Positions 18,154 through 26,905 of a stretch of 64,000 nt of DNA are shown one piece after another. The notes under the pieces were generated by a model. The model searched no databases, was not told where the DNA came from, and was given only the letters and a program-made list of their open reading frames with translations. Both the position numbers and the translations under genes were made by a program. This stretch comes from Zobellella maritima (GTDB lineage Bacteria > Pseudomonadota > Gammaproteobacteria > Enterobacterales > Aeromonadaceae), in NCBI RefSeq assembly GCF_003075035.1, contig NZ_QCZE01000004.1:101334-165333 (forward strand). Reading direction: 5' to 3'. Numbering within the stretch: position 1 is the first letter of the stretch; the number at the start of each line of letters is the position of its first letter.

Positions 18154-18690
18154 TCATTCTTCGACCAGCAACAACATTTTTTTAAGCAGGGCAGAAAGCT
18201 GCTCTTGCTCTTCACCGCTCAAGGCCCCGGCCAGCTCGGCTTCTGCCGCCAGATGAAACCTGACCGCTTCTTCCACCACCTTGAATCCGTCTTCGGTGAG
18301 GGTGACAATCACCCCACGCCTGTCATGATCAGCCTGGGCCCGGGTAACCAGGCCGCGACTTTCCAGGCGGTTGATACGGTTGGTAAGTGCACCGGATGAA
18401 ATCAATACCATGGCCTGCAGCTGGTTGGGTGACAGCTGAAAATAGGGAGGGTGGCGCCTGAGTGCAGCCAGCACATCAAACTCGCCCACGTTCAGATCAT
18501 AACGGGCCAGGTCCAGCAACACCCGACGGGTGATAAAATACTCCATCCGCACCAGACGACCGATGACTTCCGTACTTTTAAAATCCAGATCCGGGCGGGC
18601 GCGCTTCCACAGGGTAACGATACGATCGATCTGATCCATTACCTGCGGGCTATCCGGCCGCTCATTCAGCGCCTTGCTGTTGTCATTCAT
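18154..18690 (-). CDS. MarR family transcriptional regulator
   Basis: The 178-residue protein has the MarR winged helix: a dimerising N-terminal helix, DVLAALRRHPPYFQLSPNQL, recognition region GALTNRINRLESRGLV, and wing TRAQADHDRRGVIVTLTEDG. MarR proteins repress genes for stress, antibiotic or aromatic compound responses and release DNA on ligand binding. The GST gene immediately downstream on the same strand is the natural target. Confidence 0.88.
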   Translation of the reverse strand: MNDNSKALNERPDSPQVMDQIDRIVTLWKRARPDLDFKSTEVIGRLVRMEYFITRRVLLDLARYDLNVGEFDVLAALRRHPPYFQLSPNQLQAMVLISSGALTNRINRLESRGLVTRAQADHDRRGVIVTLTEDGFKVVEEAVRFHLAAEAELAGALSGEEQEQLSALLKKMLLLVEE

Positions 18691-18918
18691 TGGTATTGTT
18701 TGCTCCGTACTGCTGGCAACAACTTTTATTTAAAGAGAGTCGTCATAATAGCATAAAGGGTCAAGTCTTCCGGCCTGTTAAATCCTGACCGGCTCCCAAG
18801 GCCAGGATGGCTGAAAGTGGTGCCTGGCTCTTTACCTGGGCCATTTAATGCCCCCGATACTTGGGGTATACTCGCCGGGTTTTACGGAAAAAATGAAGCC
18901 AACTGGGAGAATAATAAG

Positions 18919-19353
18919 GTGAGCCTGTTAAGAAATCTGTTGCTTGCCGGCGTTGCCGCTGCCTCTTTGAGTGGTATGGCCTACGCCGCCAATGATATGT
19001 CATCCGAAGCCATTGCCGAGCGCACCAAGCCGGTCGGCAGTGTCTACACTGCCGCCGACCTGGAAGGCATTATCGATACTGCCGCCGCCGGCAACAGTGG
19101 CGAACCTGCCGAGCCGCGCAGTGGCGAAGCCGTGTTCAATGCCGCCTGTTCCGCCTGCCACGCCACCGGTGCCGCCGGCGCTCCTATCAAGGGTGACGCC
19201 GCTGCCTGGGGTCCTCGTGTAGAAAAAGGTCGCGAAACGCTGGTGAGCCATGCGCTGAATGGCTTCAACGCCATGCCGCCGCGGGGCGCCTGTGGCAATT
19301 GCTCCGATGAAGAAATTGCCAACGCAGTCGACTACATGATTGACGCTATCTAA
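18919..19353 (+). CDS. Cytochrome c5 family protein
   Basis: A GTG start at 18919 with GGGAG upstream gives a 144-residue protein; a longer frame starting earlier lacks a signal at its N-terminus. Residues 1-23 form a Sec signal peptide ending YAA. The single heme site is CSACH, and the axial Met lies in NAMPPRG; the CGNCSDEEIANAVDYM ending is typical of the soluble c5 class. It works as a periplasmic electron carrier between the respiratory chain and oxidases. A terminator follows directly, so it is monocistronic. Confidence 0.9.
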   Translation: MSLLRNLLLAGVAAASLSGMAYAANDMSSEAIAERTKPVGSVYTAADLEGIIDTAAAGNSGEPAEPRSGEAVFNAACSACHATGAAGAPIKGDAAAWGPRVEKGRETLVSHALNGFNAMPPRGACGNCSDEEIANAVDYMIDAI

Positions 19354-19376
19354 CGAGCGCTTTCTGGCAGTATTGG

Positions 19377-19405
19377 TAAAAAGCCGCATGCTTGCGGCTT
19401 TTTTG
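19377..19405 (+). terminator. Rho-independent terminator after the cytochrome c5 gene
   Basis: AAGCCGCA (19381-19388) and TGCGGCTT (19393-19400) form the stem, followed by a T-run. Confidence 0.9.
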
Positions 19406-19439
19406 TTGCCCTAACCATAGCTGTAAGCTTTAAGTGGTC

Positions 19440-19567
19440 AGCGATAAGCTGTAAGTCAAACCAGAGTGGTTTTGAATGGTTGCGCAACCCGACTATCGAC
19501 GTTGACTTTCAGTCTGTCTCTTTTGCTGCAGATCACTCAGGCTACTTACAGCTGATGGCTTATCGCT
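19440..19567. repeat. Imperfect inverted repeat flanking a 128-bp gap, MITE-like
   Basis: AGCGATAAGCTGTAAGT at 19440-19456 recurs inverted at 19544-19567, where the arm carries a seven-base insertion. A related GCTGTAAGCTTTAAG copy lies just before the left arm. The right arm abuts the rep stop codon. It contains no coding sequence and may be a small non-autonomous element or a REP-like unit. Confidence 0.5.
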
Positions 19568-21583
19568 TTATTTCTTGCCGAACATGGCCCGCAGGTTGGC
19601 AATGCTGGCCTGCCCCTTCTGCATCCGCTCGCCCTCGCTCGGCTTCTGCCGGTTATGCTCCCAGTCCAGATCCTGCTGAGGCAGCTCCAGCAAAAAACGG
19701 CTGGGTTCGGGCCGGATCTGCTCGCCAAACTGGCGCCGCTCCCGGCACAGGGTAAAGGTCAGCTCCTGCTGGGCGCGGGTGATGCCCACATAGGCCAGCC
19801 GTCGCTCTTCCTCGATATTGTCTTCGTCTATGCTGCTCTGGTGCGGCAGCAGGCCTTCTTCCATACCCACCATAAACACATAGGGGAACTCCAGGCCCTT
19901 GGAGGAATGCAGGGTCATCAGCTGCACCTGCTCGCCGTCGTCTTCGTCTTCACCCCGCTCCATCATGTCCCGCAGGGTCAGGCGGGTCACCACCTGGGCC
20001 AGGGTCATGGGCTCGTCCAGCTCCGAGCCTTCCAGCATCTGGCTGACCCATTTGAACAGGGTCGAGACATTTTGCATGCGCATCTCGGCGGCCCTGGGGC
20101 TGGGCGAGCTCTCATAGAGCCATTCTTCGTAGTTGATATCCTTGACCATATCGCGCACCGCCTCGACCGCATTGCCGCGCAGGGCCTGGTCACCGACCCG
20201 TACCAGCCAGTCGCTGAAGGCACGCACCGCGACCAGGCCGCGACCGGTCAGAGACTGTTCCAGCCCCAGCTCGAAGCTGGCGGCGAACAGGCTCTTGCCC
20301 CGGTTGTTGGCATAGGTTCCCAGCTTTTCCAGGGTGGTGGGGCCGATTTCCCGCCGCGGGGTATTGACCACCCGCAGGAAGGCATTGTCATCATCCGGGT
20401 TCACCAGCAGCCGCAGATAGGCCATGATGTCCTTGATTTCGGCGCGGGAGAAAAACGAGGTCCCACCGCTGATCTTGTAGGGAATGCGGTTGGTCATCAG
20501 CGTCTTTTCCAGGATCCGCGACTGATGGTTGCCCCGGTAGAGGATGGCATAATCACCGAAGCGGGTGCCGTTCATAAACTTGTGGCCCATGATCTCGGCC
20601 ACCACCCGCTCCGCCTCGTGTTCTTCGTGCTTGGCGGTCAGCACCCGTACCGGGGCCTCGTAGTCCAGTTCGGAAAACAGCTGCTTCTCGAACACATGGG
20701 GGTTGTTGGCAATCAGGATATTGGCGCACTGCAGGATACGCCCGCGTGAACGGTAGTTCTGCTCCAGCTTGACCACCCTCAGGTTGGGATAATCCGACTG
20801 CAGCAATACCAGGTTCTGGGGCTTGGCGCCCCGCCAGGAATAGATCGACTGATCATCGTCGCCGACCACGGTAAAGCGGGCCCGCTCTCCGGCAATCAGC
20901 TTGACCAGCTCGTACTGGCTGGTGTTGGTATCCTGGTATTCGTCCACCAGCAGGTAACGGATCTTGTTCTGCCAGAAGGCCCGCACCTCGCTGTTGGTCT
21001 TGAGCAGCAGGGTGGGCATCAGGATCAGATCGTCGAAATCCAGGGCATTGTAGGCCTTCATCTGCCGCTGATAGCGCTCGTAGCACTGGGCAAACAGTAC
21101 GGTTTCGGGATCGGTGGCCAGCCGGGCCGCCCGCGCCGGCAGCACCAGATCATTCTTCCAGTTGGAGATGGTGCCGAGCAGGCGGGAAATCTTGTCTTTA
21201 TCCCCATCCAGCTGCTGCTCGGTCAGCTCCTTGATCAACGCCAGCTGATCCTGGTCATCGAACAGCGAAAAACCGGCCTTGAGGCCCAGGGTCTTGTGCT
21301 CCCGACGGATAATATCCAGCCCCAGGGTATGGAAGGTGGACACCATCAGTCCCCGGGCCTCGCCCTTACCCAGGGTTTGCGCCACCCTCTCCTTCATTTC
21401 CCGCGCCGCCTTGTTGGTAAAGGTAACGGCAGCGATATGGCGGGCCTTGTAATCACACTGACGCACCAGATAGGCGATCTTGTTGGTGATTACCCGGGTC
21501 TTGCCGCTGCCGGCGCCGGCCAGCACCAGGCAGGGTCCGCCAATATAACGCACGGCTTCGTCTTGGTGTGGATTGAGTTTCAT
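19568..21583 (-). CDS. rep: ATP-dependent DNA helicase Rep
   Basis: The 671-residue UvrD/Rep superfamily 1 helicase has Walker [12 protein letters not shown] near residue 22, motif [13 protein letters not shown], motif [16 protein letters not shown], motif [17 protein letters not shown] and motif [15 protein letters not shown]. Length and start [11 protein letters not shown] match E. coli Rep. It moves 3' to 5', clears protein roadblocks ahead of forks and helps restart replication. It is divergent from csdA. Confidence 0.95.
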   Translation of the reverse strand: MKLNPHQDEAVRYIGGPCLVLAGAGSGKTRVITNKIAYLVRQCDYKARHIAAVTFTNKAAREMKERVAQTLGKGEARGLMVSTFHTLGLDIIRREHKTLGLKAGFSLFDDQDQLALIKELTEQQLDGDKDKISRLLGTISNWKNDLVLPARAARLATDPETVLFAQCYERYQRQMKAYNALDFDDLILMPTLLLKTNSEVRAFWQNKIRYLLVDEYQDTNTSQYELVKLIAGERARFTVVGDDDQSIYSWRGAKPQNLVLLQSDYPNLRVVKLEQNYRSRGRILQCANILIANNPHVFEKQLFSELDYEAPVRVLTAKHEEHEAERVVAEIMGHKFMNGTRFGDYAILYRGNHQSRILEKTLMTNRIPYKISGGTSFFSRAEIKDIMAYLRLLVNPDDDNAFLRVVNTPRREIGPTTLEKLGTYANNRGKSLFAASFELGLEQSLTGRGLVAVRAFSDWLVRVGDQALRGNAVEAVRDMVKDINYEEWLYESSPSPRAAEMRMQNVSTLFKWVSQMLEGSELDEPMTLAQVVTRLTLRDMMERGEDEDDGEQVQLMTLHSSKGLEFPYVFMVGMEEGLLPHQSSIDEDNIEEERRLAYVGITRAQQELTFTLCRERRQFGEQIRPEPSRFLLELPQQDLDWEHNRQKPSEGERMQKGQASIANLRAMFGKK

Positions 21584-21709
21584 AGGTATTCCGACAGCTG
21601 AACAGGGCTGCTCATTCTACCGGCTGGGGGCGGAGGGGTGAAGGGCGTCTTGTCATCCCCATCGCTTTGGCCCATGATCCCGGGTAGTGATCCTCCAACA
21701 AACATAGAC

Positions 21710-22930
21710 ATGGCACCGGACATCAACACCCTCAGACGCGACTTCCCCACCCTGGCCCAGATCGTCAACGGCCATCCGCTGGTCTATCTGGATAATGCCG
21801 CCACCACCCAGAAGCCCCAGCCGGTGCTCGATGCCCTCAATCACTACTACCGGGATACCAACGCCAATGTGCATCGCGCCTCCCACGCCCTGAGCGCCCA
21901 GGCCACCCGGGCCTTCGAGGCAGCGCGTATCAAGCTGCAGCATTTCATCAACGCGCCCTCCCCCGAACAGCTTATCTGGACCAAGGGCACCACCGAAGCC
22001 ATCAACCTGGTGGCCTACAGCCTGGGCATGCATGAGCTCAAGGCGGGCGATGAAATCCTGCTGACGACCCTGGAGCATCACGCCAACATAGTGCCCTGGC
22101 AGCAAGTGGCGGCGGCCACCGGCGCCGTTATACGGGTCATCCCGCTCACCCCCTCCGGGGATCTGGATGTGCTGGCCGCCGAGCAGCTGATCAGCACCCG
22201 TACCCGGCTGCTGGCCGTCAGCCAGGTGTCCAATGCGCTGGGCGTGGTCAATCCGGTCGGGCAGCTGATCGCCATGGCCAGGGCCGTGGGGGCGGTGACC
22301 CTGGTGGACGGCGCCCAGGCCATGGGCCACCTGCCGGTGGATGTTCAGGAGCTGGACTGCGACTTCTATGCCTTTTCCGGCCACAAGATGTTCGCCCCCA
22401 CCGGCATCGGCTGCCTCTACGGCAGGAAAGAGCTGCTCGAGCGGATGCCACCCTGGCAGACCGGTGGCGAAATGGTGAGCCAGGTCAGCTTCGAGCAAAC
22501 CCATTTCAACCGCCTGCCCTTCAAGTTCGAAGCCGGCACCCCCAATATCGCCGGTGCCATCGCCCTGGGTGCCGCGGTGGATTACCTGACCGGCCTCAAT
22601 CGCCCAGCCCTGGCCCAACATGAACACAGTTTGCTGGAGGCCCTGACCACAGGCCTCGACGCCATCCCCGGGGTACGCATCATCGGCCGGCCCGATGTGC
22701 GGATCGGGGCTGTGTCCTTCGTAATGGACGAGGTGCATCCCCAGGATCTGTCGACCCTGCTGGATATGCAGGGTATCGCCCTGCGCACCGGCCATCATTG
22801 CGCCATGCCGCTGATGAGTTCCCTCGGGCTGGAGCAAGGCACCATTCGTGCCTCGGTGGCCTTCTACAACACCCATGAAGAAATAGCGGCCCTGCTGGCC
22901 GGTATCAACAAAGCCCGGGAGTTCTTCTGA
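21710..22930 (+). CDS. csdA: Cysteine desulfurase, CsdA/SufS family
   Basis: The start at 21710 (MAPDINTLRRDF) fits family length (406 residues); no strong ribosome site is visible. It is a class V aminotransferase-fold PLP enzyme: the PLP Lys is in FSGHKMFAPTGIG, His in TLEHHANIVPW, and the persulfide Cys in GHHCAMPLM near residue 363. The CAMPLM context is SufS-like, but the neighbour is a CsdE-type acceptor, so the pair acts as CsdA-CsdE. It removes sulfur from cysteine for transfer to CsdE. csdE begins at its stop codon (TGATG). Confidence 0.9.
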   Translation: MAPDINTLRRDFPTLAQIVNGHPLVYLDNAATTQKPQPVLDALNHYYRDTNANVHRASHALSAQATRAFEAARIKLQHFINAPSPEQLIWTKGTTEAINLVAYSLGMHELKAGDEILLTTLEHHANIVPWQQVAAATGAVIRVIPLTPSGDLDVLAAEQLISTRTRLLAVSQVSNALGVVNPVGQLIAMARAVGAVTLVDGAQAMGHLPVDVQELDCDFYAFSGHKMFAPTGIGCLYGRKELLERMPPWQTGGEMVSQVSFEQTHFNRLPFKFEAGTPNIAGAIALGAAVDYLTGLNRPALAQHEHSLLEALTTGLDAIPGVRIIGRPDVRIGAVSFVMDEVHPQDLSTLLDMQGIALRTGHHCAMPLMSSLGLEQGTIRASVAFYNTHEEIAALLAGINKAREFF

Positions 22931-23349
22931 TGCAGCCATTCGGCCACACCATTACCGACACCGAAATCCGCAGCCTGCTACAGGCCGCCCACGGCTGGGA
23001 GACCAGATACAAGACGCTAATCAGCCTGGCCAAGCAGTTGCCTGCTCTGCCCGCCGAGCACAGGATCGAGGCGAACGCCATCCATGGCTGCGAAAGCCAG
23101 GCCTGGCTGGTGAGTGAACAGGATGACCAGGGCGTCTGGCAATTTCACTGCGATTCGGATGCCCGCATCGTCAAGGGCCTGATGGCGGTGGTGCTGGCCG
23201 CGCTCAGCAACAAGACGTCCGCGCAGATCCAGGCCTTCGATATGGAGGCTTATTTCGCCGAACTGCAGCTGCTGCAGCACTTGAGCCCTTCTCGGGGCAA
23301 CGGTCTGCGGGCGGTGGTAGAGGCCATTCAGCGAACGGTGGCCGGCTGA
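22930..23349 (+). CDS. csdE: Sulfur acceptor protein CsdE (SufE family)
   Basis: A 139-residue SufE-fold protein. The opening HPFG-like element (QPFGHTIT), LAKQLPALP, the acceptor Cys in IHGCESQAWL and the RIVKGLMAVVLAAL segment match CsdE better than SufE. It accepts persulfide sulfur from CsdA. In E. coli csdA-csdE is followed by convergent tcdA (csdL), with which it interacts; here tcdA lies 12.5 kb away beyond a catabolic island. Confidence 0.9.
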   Translation: MQPFGHTITDTEIRSLLQAAHGWETRYKTLISLAKQLPALPAEHRIEANAIHGCESQAWLVSEQDDQGVWQFHCDSDARIVKGLMAVVLAALSNKTSAQIQAFDMEAYFAELQLLQHLSPSRGNGLRAVVEAIQRTVAG

Positions 23350-23593
23350 TACCCGTTTCATTAAAGATCGGCTCTAAACTCAACGGCTGAAAACATCACT
23401 GTATTTTAACCTCCGTCATGCCGGGCTTGGCCAGGTATCATTTTGCGGGAAGATCCTGACCGAGTTACGGCGACTTTCGTCAGGATAACTGCCTGATCAA
23501 ACAATTAAATCACTGATACAAATGACGCAGCATTTCGAGACAGAAGTCAGGGTTCTATAAGCAAACCCGTTCCCCCAAACCAATGGTATCTGT

Positions 23594-23868
23594 GAGTGCT
23601 TCCACAAGACGATATTACAGGAGTTCAACCAAGTGACCTTCAGAAAGAGGGTCTACAGCTTGAGGAACTGCAACAAGATCTGGATATCTGGCTGGAGTAC
23701 TACAACCATGAACGAACCCATCAAGGAAAAGTGTGCTGTGGCCGGACACCGATGGCAACGCTGCTAGATGGCAAATCAGTCTGGCGTGAAAAATATCTGG
23801 GGGCTGAGATCTGACAAACACAGAAAGAAAAGTCGGTAACTGTCAGATCCTGTCTGAATTACTACAGC
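23594..23868 (+). pseudogene. IS481-family transposase remnant
   Basis: Two frames carry consecutive parts of an integrase-core transposase C-terminus: ECFHKTILQEFNQVTFRK from about 23594, then, after a frameshift near 23665, LEELQQDLDIWLEYYNHERT and the HQGKVCCGRTPMATLLDG ending, with stop at 23814. The YYNHERTHQGK and CCGRTPM strings are hallmarks of IS481-like transposases. No 5' part of the gene or left end is present. The noncoding stretch to about 23868 resembles the element's right end. It marks the left border of the catabolic island. The roughly 240 bp between csdE and this remnant hold nothing I recognise. Confidence 0.8.
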
Positions 23869-23923
23869 TAAATTGTCAGTAAAGTATGTAACTTGAGCCC
23901 CCCCCTTACCATCACTTTCTATT

Positions 23924-24490
23924 TCAGGAAAATTGATGTACCGCCCCTGTAATGTAACTACCGGTATAGAGACCAAACTTGCCCTTCCCCTTCTCTTCCA
24001 GATAACGACTCGTAATCTGGATGATGGCTGGATAAGTAATATCATCCCACGGAATATCTTCTTCACCTATAAATACAACTTTGTCGCTTTCCGGCCCGGC
24101 CTCAGCAACAAAATCAATCAAAGTAGCTCGATAGATAATATAAACCTGATTCATGTGAGGAACGCTGAAGATGGAGTAAGGCCCGAGGATCTCGACCTTG
24201 GCGCCCGTTTCCTCCAGCACCTCCCGAACAGCGGCCTCTTCTGCGGTTTCTCCATTCTCCATGAACCCGGCGGGGAAGGACCACTTTCCTTTCATCGGCT
24301 CAATGGCTCGGCGGCAGAAAAGGTACTTACCATCACGCTCGATGAGACAGCCGGCGATAACCGTGGGATTACGGTAATGAATATAACCACATCCGCCGCA
24401 AACCTGCCTGCTCACGTGATCGCCACCTGGAACTTTCAGGCTGATATCACCGGACCCGCACTGGGGGCAATAACGAATTGGCTGGTTCAT
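23924..24490 (-). CDS. Nudix hydrolase with N-terminal zinc ribbon
   Basis: The start at 24490 (MNQPIRYCPQCG) gives 188 residues. Residues 8-43 hold a zinc ribbon (CPQCG, then CGGCG), followed by a Nudix domain whose box reads GFMENGETAEEAAVREVLEE plus TG, an exact GX5EX7REUXEEXGU match. Such proteins hydrolyse NAD(H)-like, ADP-ribose or other nucleoside diphosphate compounds in the cytoplasm. It is the last gene of the minus-strand catabolic operon, 30 bp after the decarboxylase-like gene. Its role there is unknown; cleaning up a nucleotide or flavin by-product is possible. Confidence 0.85.
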   Translation of the reverse strand: MNQPIRYCPQCGSGDISLKVPGGDHVSRQVCGGCGYIHYRNPTVIAGCLIERDGKYLFCRRAIEPMKGKWSFPAGFMENGETAEEAAVREVLEETGAKVEILGPYSIFSVPHMNQVYIIYRATLIDFVAEAGPESDKVVFIGEEDIPWDDITYPAIIQITSRYLEEKGKGKFGLYTGSYITGAVHQFS

Positions 24491-24520
24491 CTTGATTTTC
24501 ACCCTCACCGATGCGTGGCA

Positions 24521-24898
24521 TTAGCCAGCATCAACCTCATCAAACACTTCCCGGGCAACCCGGAAGGCATCAATCGCCGCAGGCACACCGCAATAAATGG
24601 CAGCCTGTAACAGCACTTCACGAATTTCTTCCCGGCTTAATCCATTATTGAGCGCTCCACGGACATGTAGTTTCAGCTCATGAGGACGGTTCAGCGCCGT
24701 GATCATCGACAGGTTAATAATGCTGCGGGTTTTAAGGTCCAGGGTTTCTCTTCCCCAGATTTCACCCCAGCAATATTCAGTTACCAGCTTCTGAAGTGGC
24801 ATGCTGAAATCATCAGCACTCTCCAGCGACCGGTTTACATATTCATCTCCCAGCACCTGCTTGCGAATCCCCAGGCCCTTTTCGAATTTATCAGTCAT
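24521..24898 (-). CDS. Carboxymuconolactone decarboxylase (CMD) family protein
   Basis: The start at 24898 follows TGAGGG. The 125-residue protein has the CMD/AhpD fold layout seen in PcaC: EYCWGEIWGRETLDLKTRSI, then LHVRGALNNGLSREEIREVLLQAAIYCGVPAA. PcaC decarboxylates gamma-carboxymuconolactone, but CMD proteins serve many roles and the CxxC of AhpD is absent. Position within the catabolic operon between a dehydrogenase and a Nudix gene suggests a step on an unsaturated or lactone-like ring-cleavage intermediate. That is inference. Confidence 0.8.
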   Translation of the reverse strand: MTDKFEKGLGIRKQVLGDEYVNRSLESADDFSMPLQKLVTEYCWGEIWGRETLDLKTRSIINLSMITALNRPHELKLHVRGALNNGLSREEIREVLLQAAIYCGVPAAIDAFRVAREVFDEVDAG

Positions 24899-24929
24899 CT
24901 TTATTCCCTCAGCAACCCGGTGAGCGGCC

Positions 24930-26381
24930 TTACAGGCCACCCATCAGCATGTATTTGTGTTCCAGATAATCATCTATGCCCTGTCGTCCACCTTCACGAC
25001 CAAGGCCCGACTCCTTGATTCCACCAAAAGGAGCCACTTCTGTGGAAATCAGACCTTCATTGATCCCCACCATACCATATTCCAGGCCTTCACCCATGTT
25101 CCACGCCCGCTGCAGAGAACGGGTGTAGAGATAGGCCGCCAGCCCCGAGTCGGTATCATTGGCCATGTCGAGCGCTTCTTGATCGTCGCGAAATTTGAAA
25201 ATCGCGGCCAGGGGGCCAAATGTTTCTTCCTTGGCCACTTTCATCTCTGTGGTCACTTCGGTAAGCAGCACCGGAGCAATAAAGTTGCCTTCGCCAGAGA
25301 AGGACTGGTCTCCCAGTACCAACCTAGCGCCCTTGCCGAGTGCATCCTGTACATGGCTTTCCACCTTGCGTACCGCAGCCTGGTTGATTAGCGGCCCCAG
25401 AGTCACGCCCGCATCAAAGCCATTCCCCAGCTTCAGCTGGGCGACACGCTCACTCAACCGACGAACAAACTCGTCATGCACCGCTTCATGTACCAGGAAG
25501 CGGTTAACGCACACGCAGGTTTGCCCTGCATTGCGGAATTTGGCTACCATGGCTCCTTCAACCGCCGCTTCGATATCGGCATCTTCACACACGATGAAAG
25601 GCGCGTTGCCGCCCAGCTCGAGCGAAAGCTTCTTAACGCTAGCGGCCGATTGCGACATCAGCAGCTTGCCCACCTGGGTTGAGCCGGTAAAAGAAATCTT
25701 GCGAACGCGTTTGTCGCCGGTCAATACCTTGCCAATGGCGACCGCATCACCGGTCACCACGTTCAGCACCCCTGCCGGCAGTCCCGCTTCCTCGGCTAGC
25801 TTGGCCAGTGCCAGGGCGGTAAAGGGGGTGTCCGGGGCGGGTTTCAGCACCATAGTACAGCCGGCCGCAAAGGCCGGCCCGCATTTGCGGGTGATCATGG
25901 CAGCAGGAAAATTCCAGGGTGTAATGGCCGCCACCACGCCGATGGGTTCCCGGGATACCAGGATCCGGGCCCCTTCCTTGTGACTGGGCACCATATCGCC
26001 GTAACAGCGCTTAGCCTCTTCAGCAAACCAGTCGATGAAGCTGGCGGCATACTGTATTTCCCCCAGGGCTTCAGCGTAGGGCTTGCCCTGCTCTCCTGTC
26101 AGTATGGTCGCTAGGTCTTCGGCATTCTCGCGGATAAGCTCAAACCAGCGGCGCAGTACCAGGGATCTTTCCTTGGCGGTTTTCCGCCTCCACCCGGCCA
26201 GCGCCTGTTCGGCTGCTTCAACTGCAGACAGCGCTTCATCTTCGCCCATGACCGGCACAGTACCGATATTTTTCCCAGTAGCCGGGTCCGTGATCAATGC
26301 CTGGCCATTATCCTGGGCATCACACCACTGACCGTTGATATAGGCCTGCTGCAGAAACAATTCCTTGCGCTTCAAATCCAT
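24930..26381 (-). CDS. Succinate-semialdehyde dehydrogenase (GabD-like)
   Basis: The start at 26381 (MDLKRKELF) follows GAGAGAGA; 483 residues. It is an NAD(P)-dependent aldehyde dehydrogenase of the GabD type: TPWNFPAAMITRK, FTGSTQVGKLL, the catalytic Glu in LELGGNAPFIV and the catalytic Cys in RNAGQTCVCVNR, with the C-terminal FGGIKESGLGREGGRQGI typical of GabD. It would oxidise succinate semialdehyde to succinate. In the Tgn-type scheme this is the last enzyme (TgnE position). It follows the flavin reductase gene by 23 bp. Confidence 0.88.
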   Translation of the reverse strand: MDLKRKELFLQQAYINGQWCDAQDNGQALITDPATGKNIGTVPVMGEDEALSAVEAAEQALAGWRRKTAKERSLVLRRWFELIRENAEDLATILTGEQGKPYAEALGEIQYAASFIDWFAEEAKRCYGDMVPSHKEGARILVSREPIGVVAAITPWNFPAAMITRKCGPAFAAGCTMVLKPAPDTPFTALALAKLAEEAGLPAGVLNVVTGDAVAIGKVLTGDKRVRKISFTGSTQVGKLLMSQSAASVKKLSLELGGNAPFIVCEDADIEAAVEGAMVAKFRNAGQTCVCVNRFLVHEAVHDEFVRRLSERVAQLKLGNGFDAGVTLGPLINQAAVRKVESHVQDALGKGARLVLGDQSFSGEGNFIAPVLLTEVTTEMKVAKEETFGPLAAIFKFRDDQEALDMANDTDSGLAAYLYTRSLQRAWNMGEGLEYGMVGINEGLISTEVAPFGGIKESGLGREGGRQGIDDYLEHKYMLMGGL

Positions 26382-26404
26382 CTCAGTTCTCTCTCTACCA
26401 GGCT

Positions 26405-26893
26405 TCAAACTAACTCAGGCAAAGCAGCCATCTTGCTGCGGGCATAAAGCAAGGGGCTGACAGCATCGGTATCAGCCAGATTGGCAGCCAGTACCTGACC
26501 AACCAGAATAGCGTGATCGCCGCCTTCGTATTCCTGCCACAGCTGACACTCCAGCACAGCCATGGCCCCATCGATAACCGGTAGGCCAAGCTCACTTTTT
26601 CGTATGTTTAACCCTTCGCTCTTGTCCACACCCTTTTTGGCAAACTGATAGGCGATGGCCTGTTGCTGATCACTGAGGATATGAATGGCAAACTTGCGGC
26701 TGTCACGAATCATCGGATAGGTATCTGAGGTATAACTGGGGCATACCAGTACCAAGGCAGGATCCATGGACAAGGCGCTGAATGCACTGGCGGTAAAGCC
26801 TGTTACCTTACCTTGATCATCGTATGTGGTCACCACGGTCACACCGCTGGGGAACTGACCAAGAATGGACTTGTAGAGTTGGCTGTCAATCAT
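26405..26893 (-). CDS. Flavin reductase component of a two-component monooxygenase
   Basis: The 162-residue protein is a FlaRed-fold flavin reductase of the HpaC/TgnB/PyrE sort. The FMN-binding core is GQFPSGVTVVTTYDDQGKV, FTASAFSALSMDPALVLVC and FAIHILSDQQQAIAYQFA; the C-terminal GGDHAILVGQV is also typical. It would use NAD(P)H to supply reduced flavin to the luciferase-like monooxygenase encoded at 31960, in the divergent operon. It sits 12 bp after the aldehyde dehydrogenase gene. Confidence 0.87.
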   Translation of the reverse strand: MIDSQLYKSILGQFPSGVTVVTTYDDQGKVTGFTASAFSALSMDPALVLVCPSYTSDTYPMIRDSRKFAIHILSDQQQAIAYQFAKKGVDKSEGLNIRKSELGLPVIDGAMAVLECQLWQEYEGGDHAILVGQVLAANLADTDAVSPLLYARSKMAALPELV

Positions 26894-26905
26894 AATGGCC
26901 TCGCA

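Noticed and set aside
21653..22939. 428-codon minus-strand frame opposite csdA
   Set aside because: Antisense to a well-supported desulfurase gene; His/Gly/Gln-rich composition is that of a GC-rich shadow frame.
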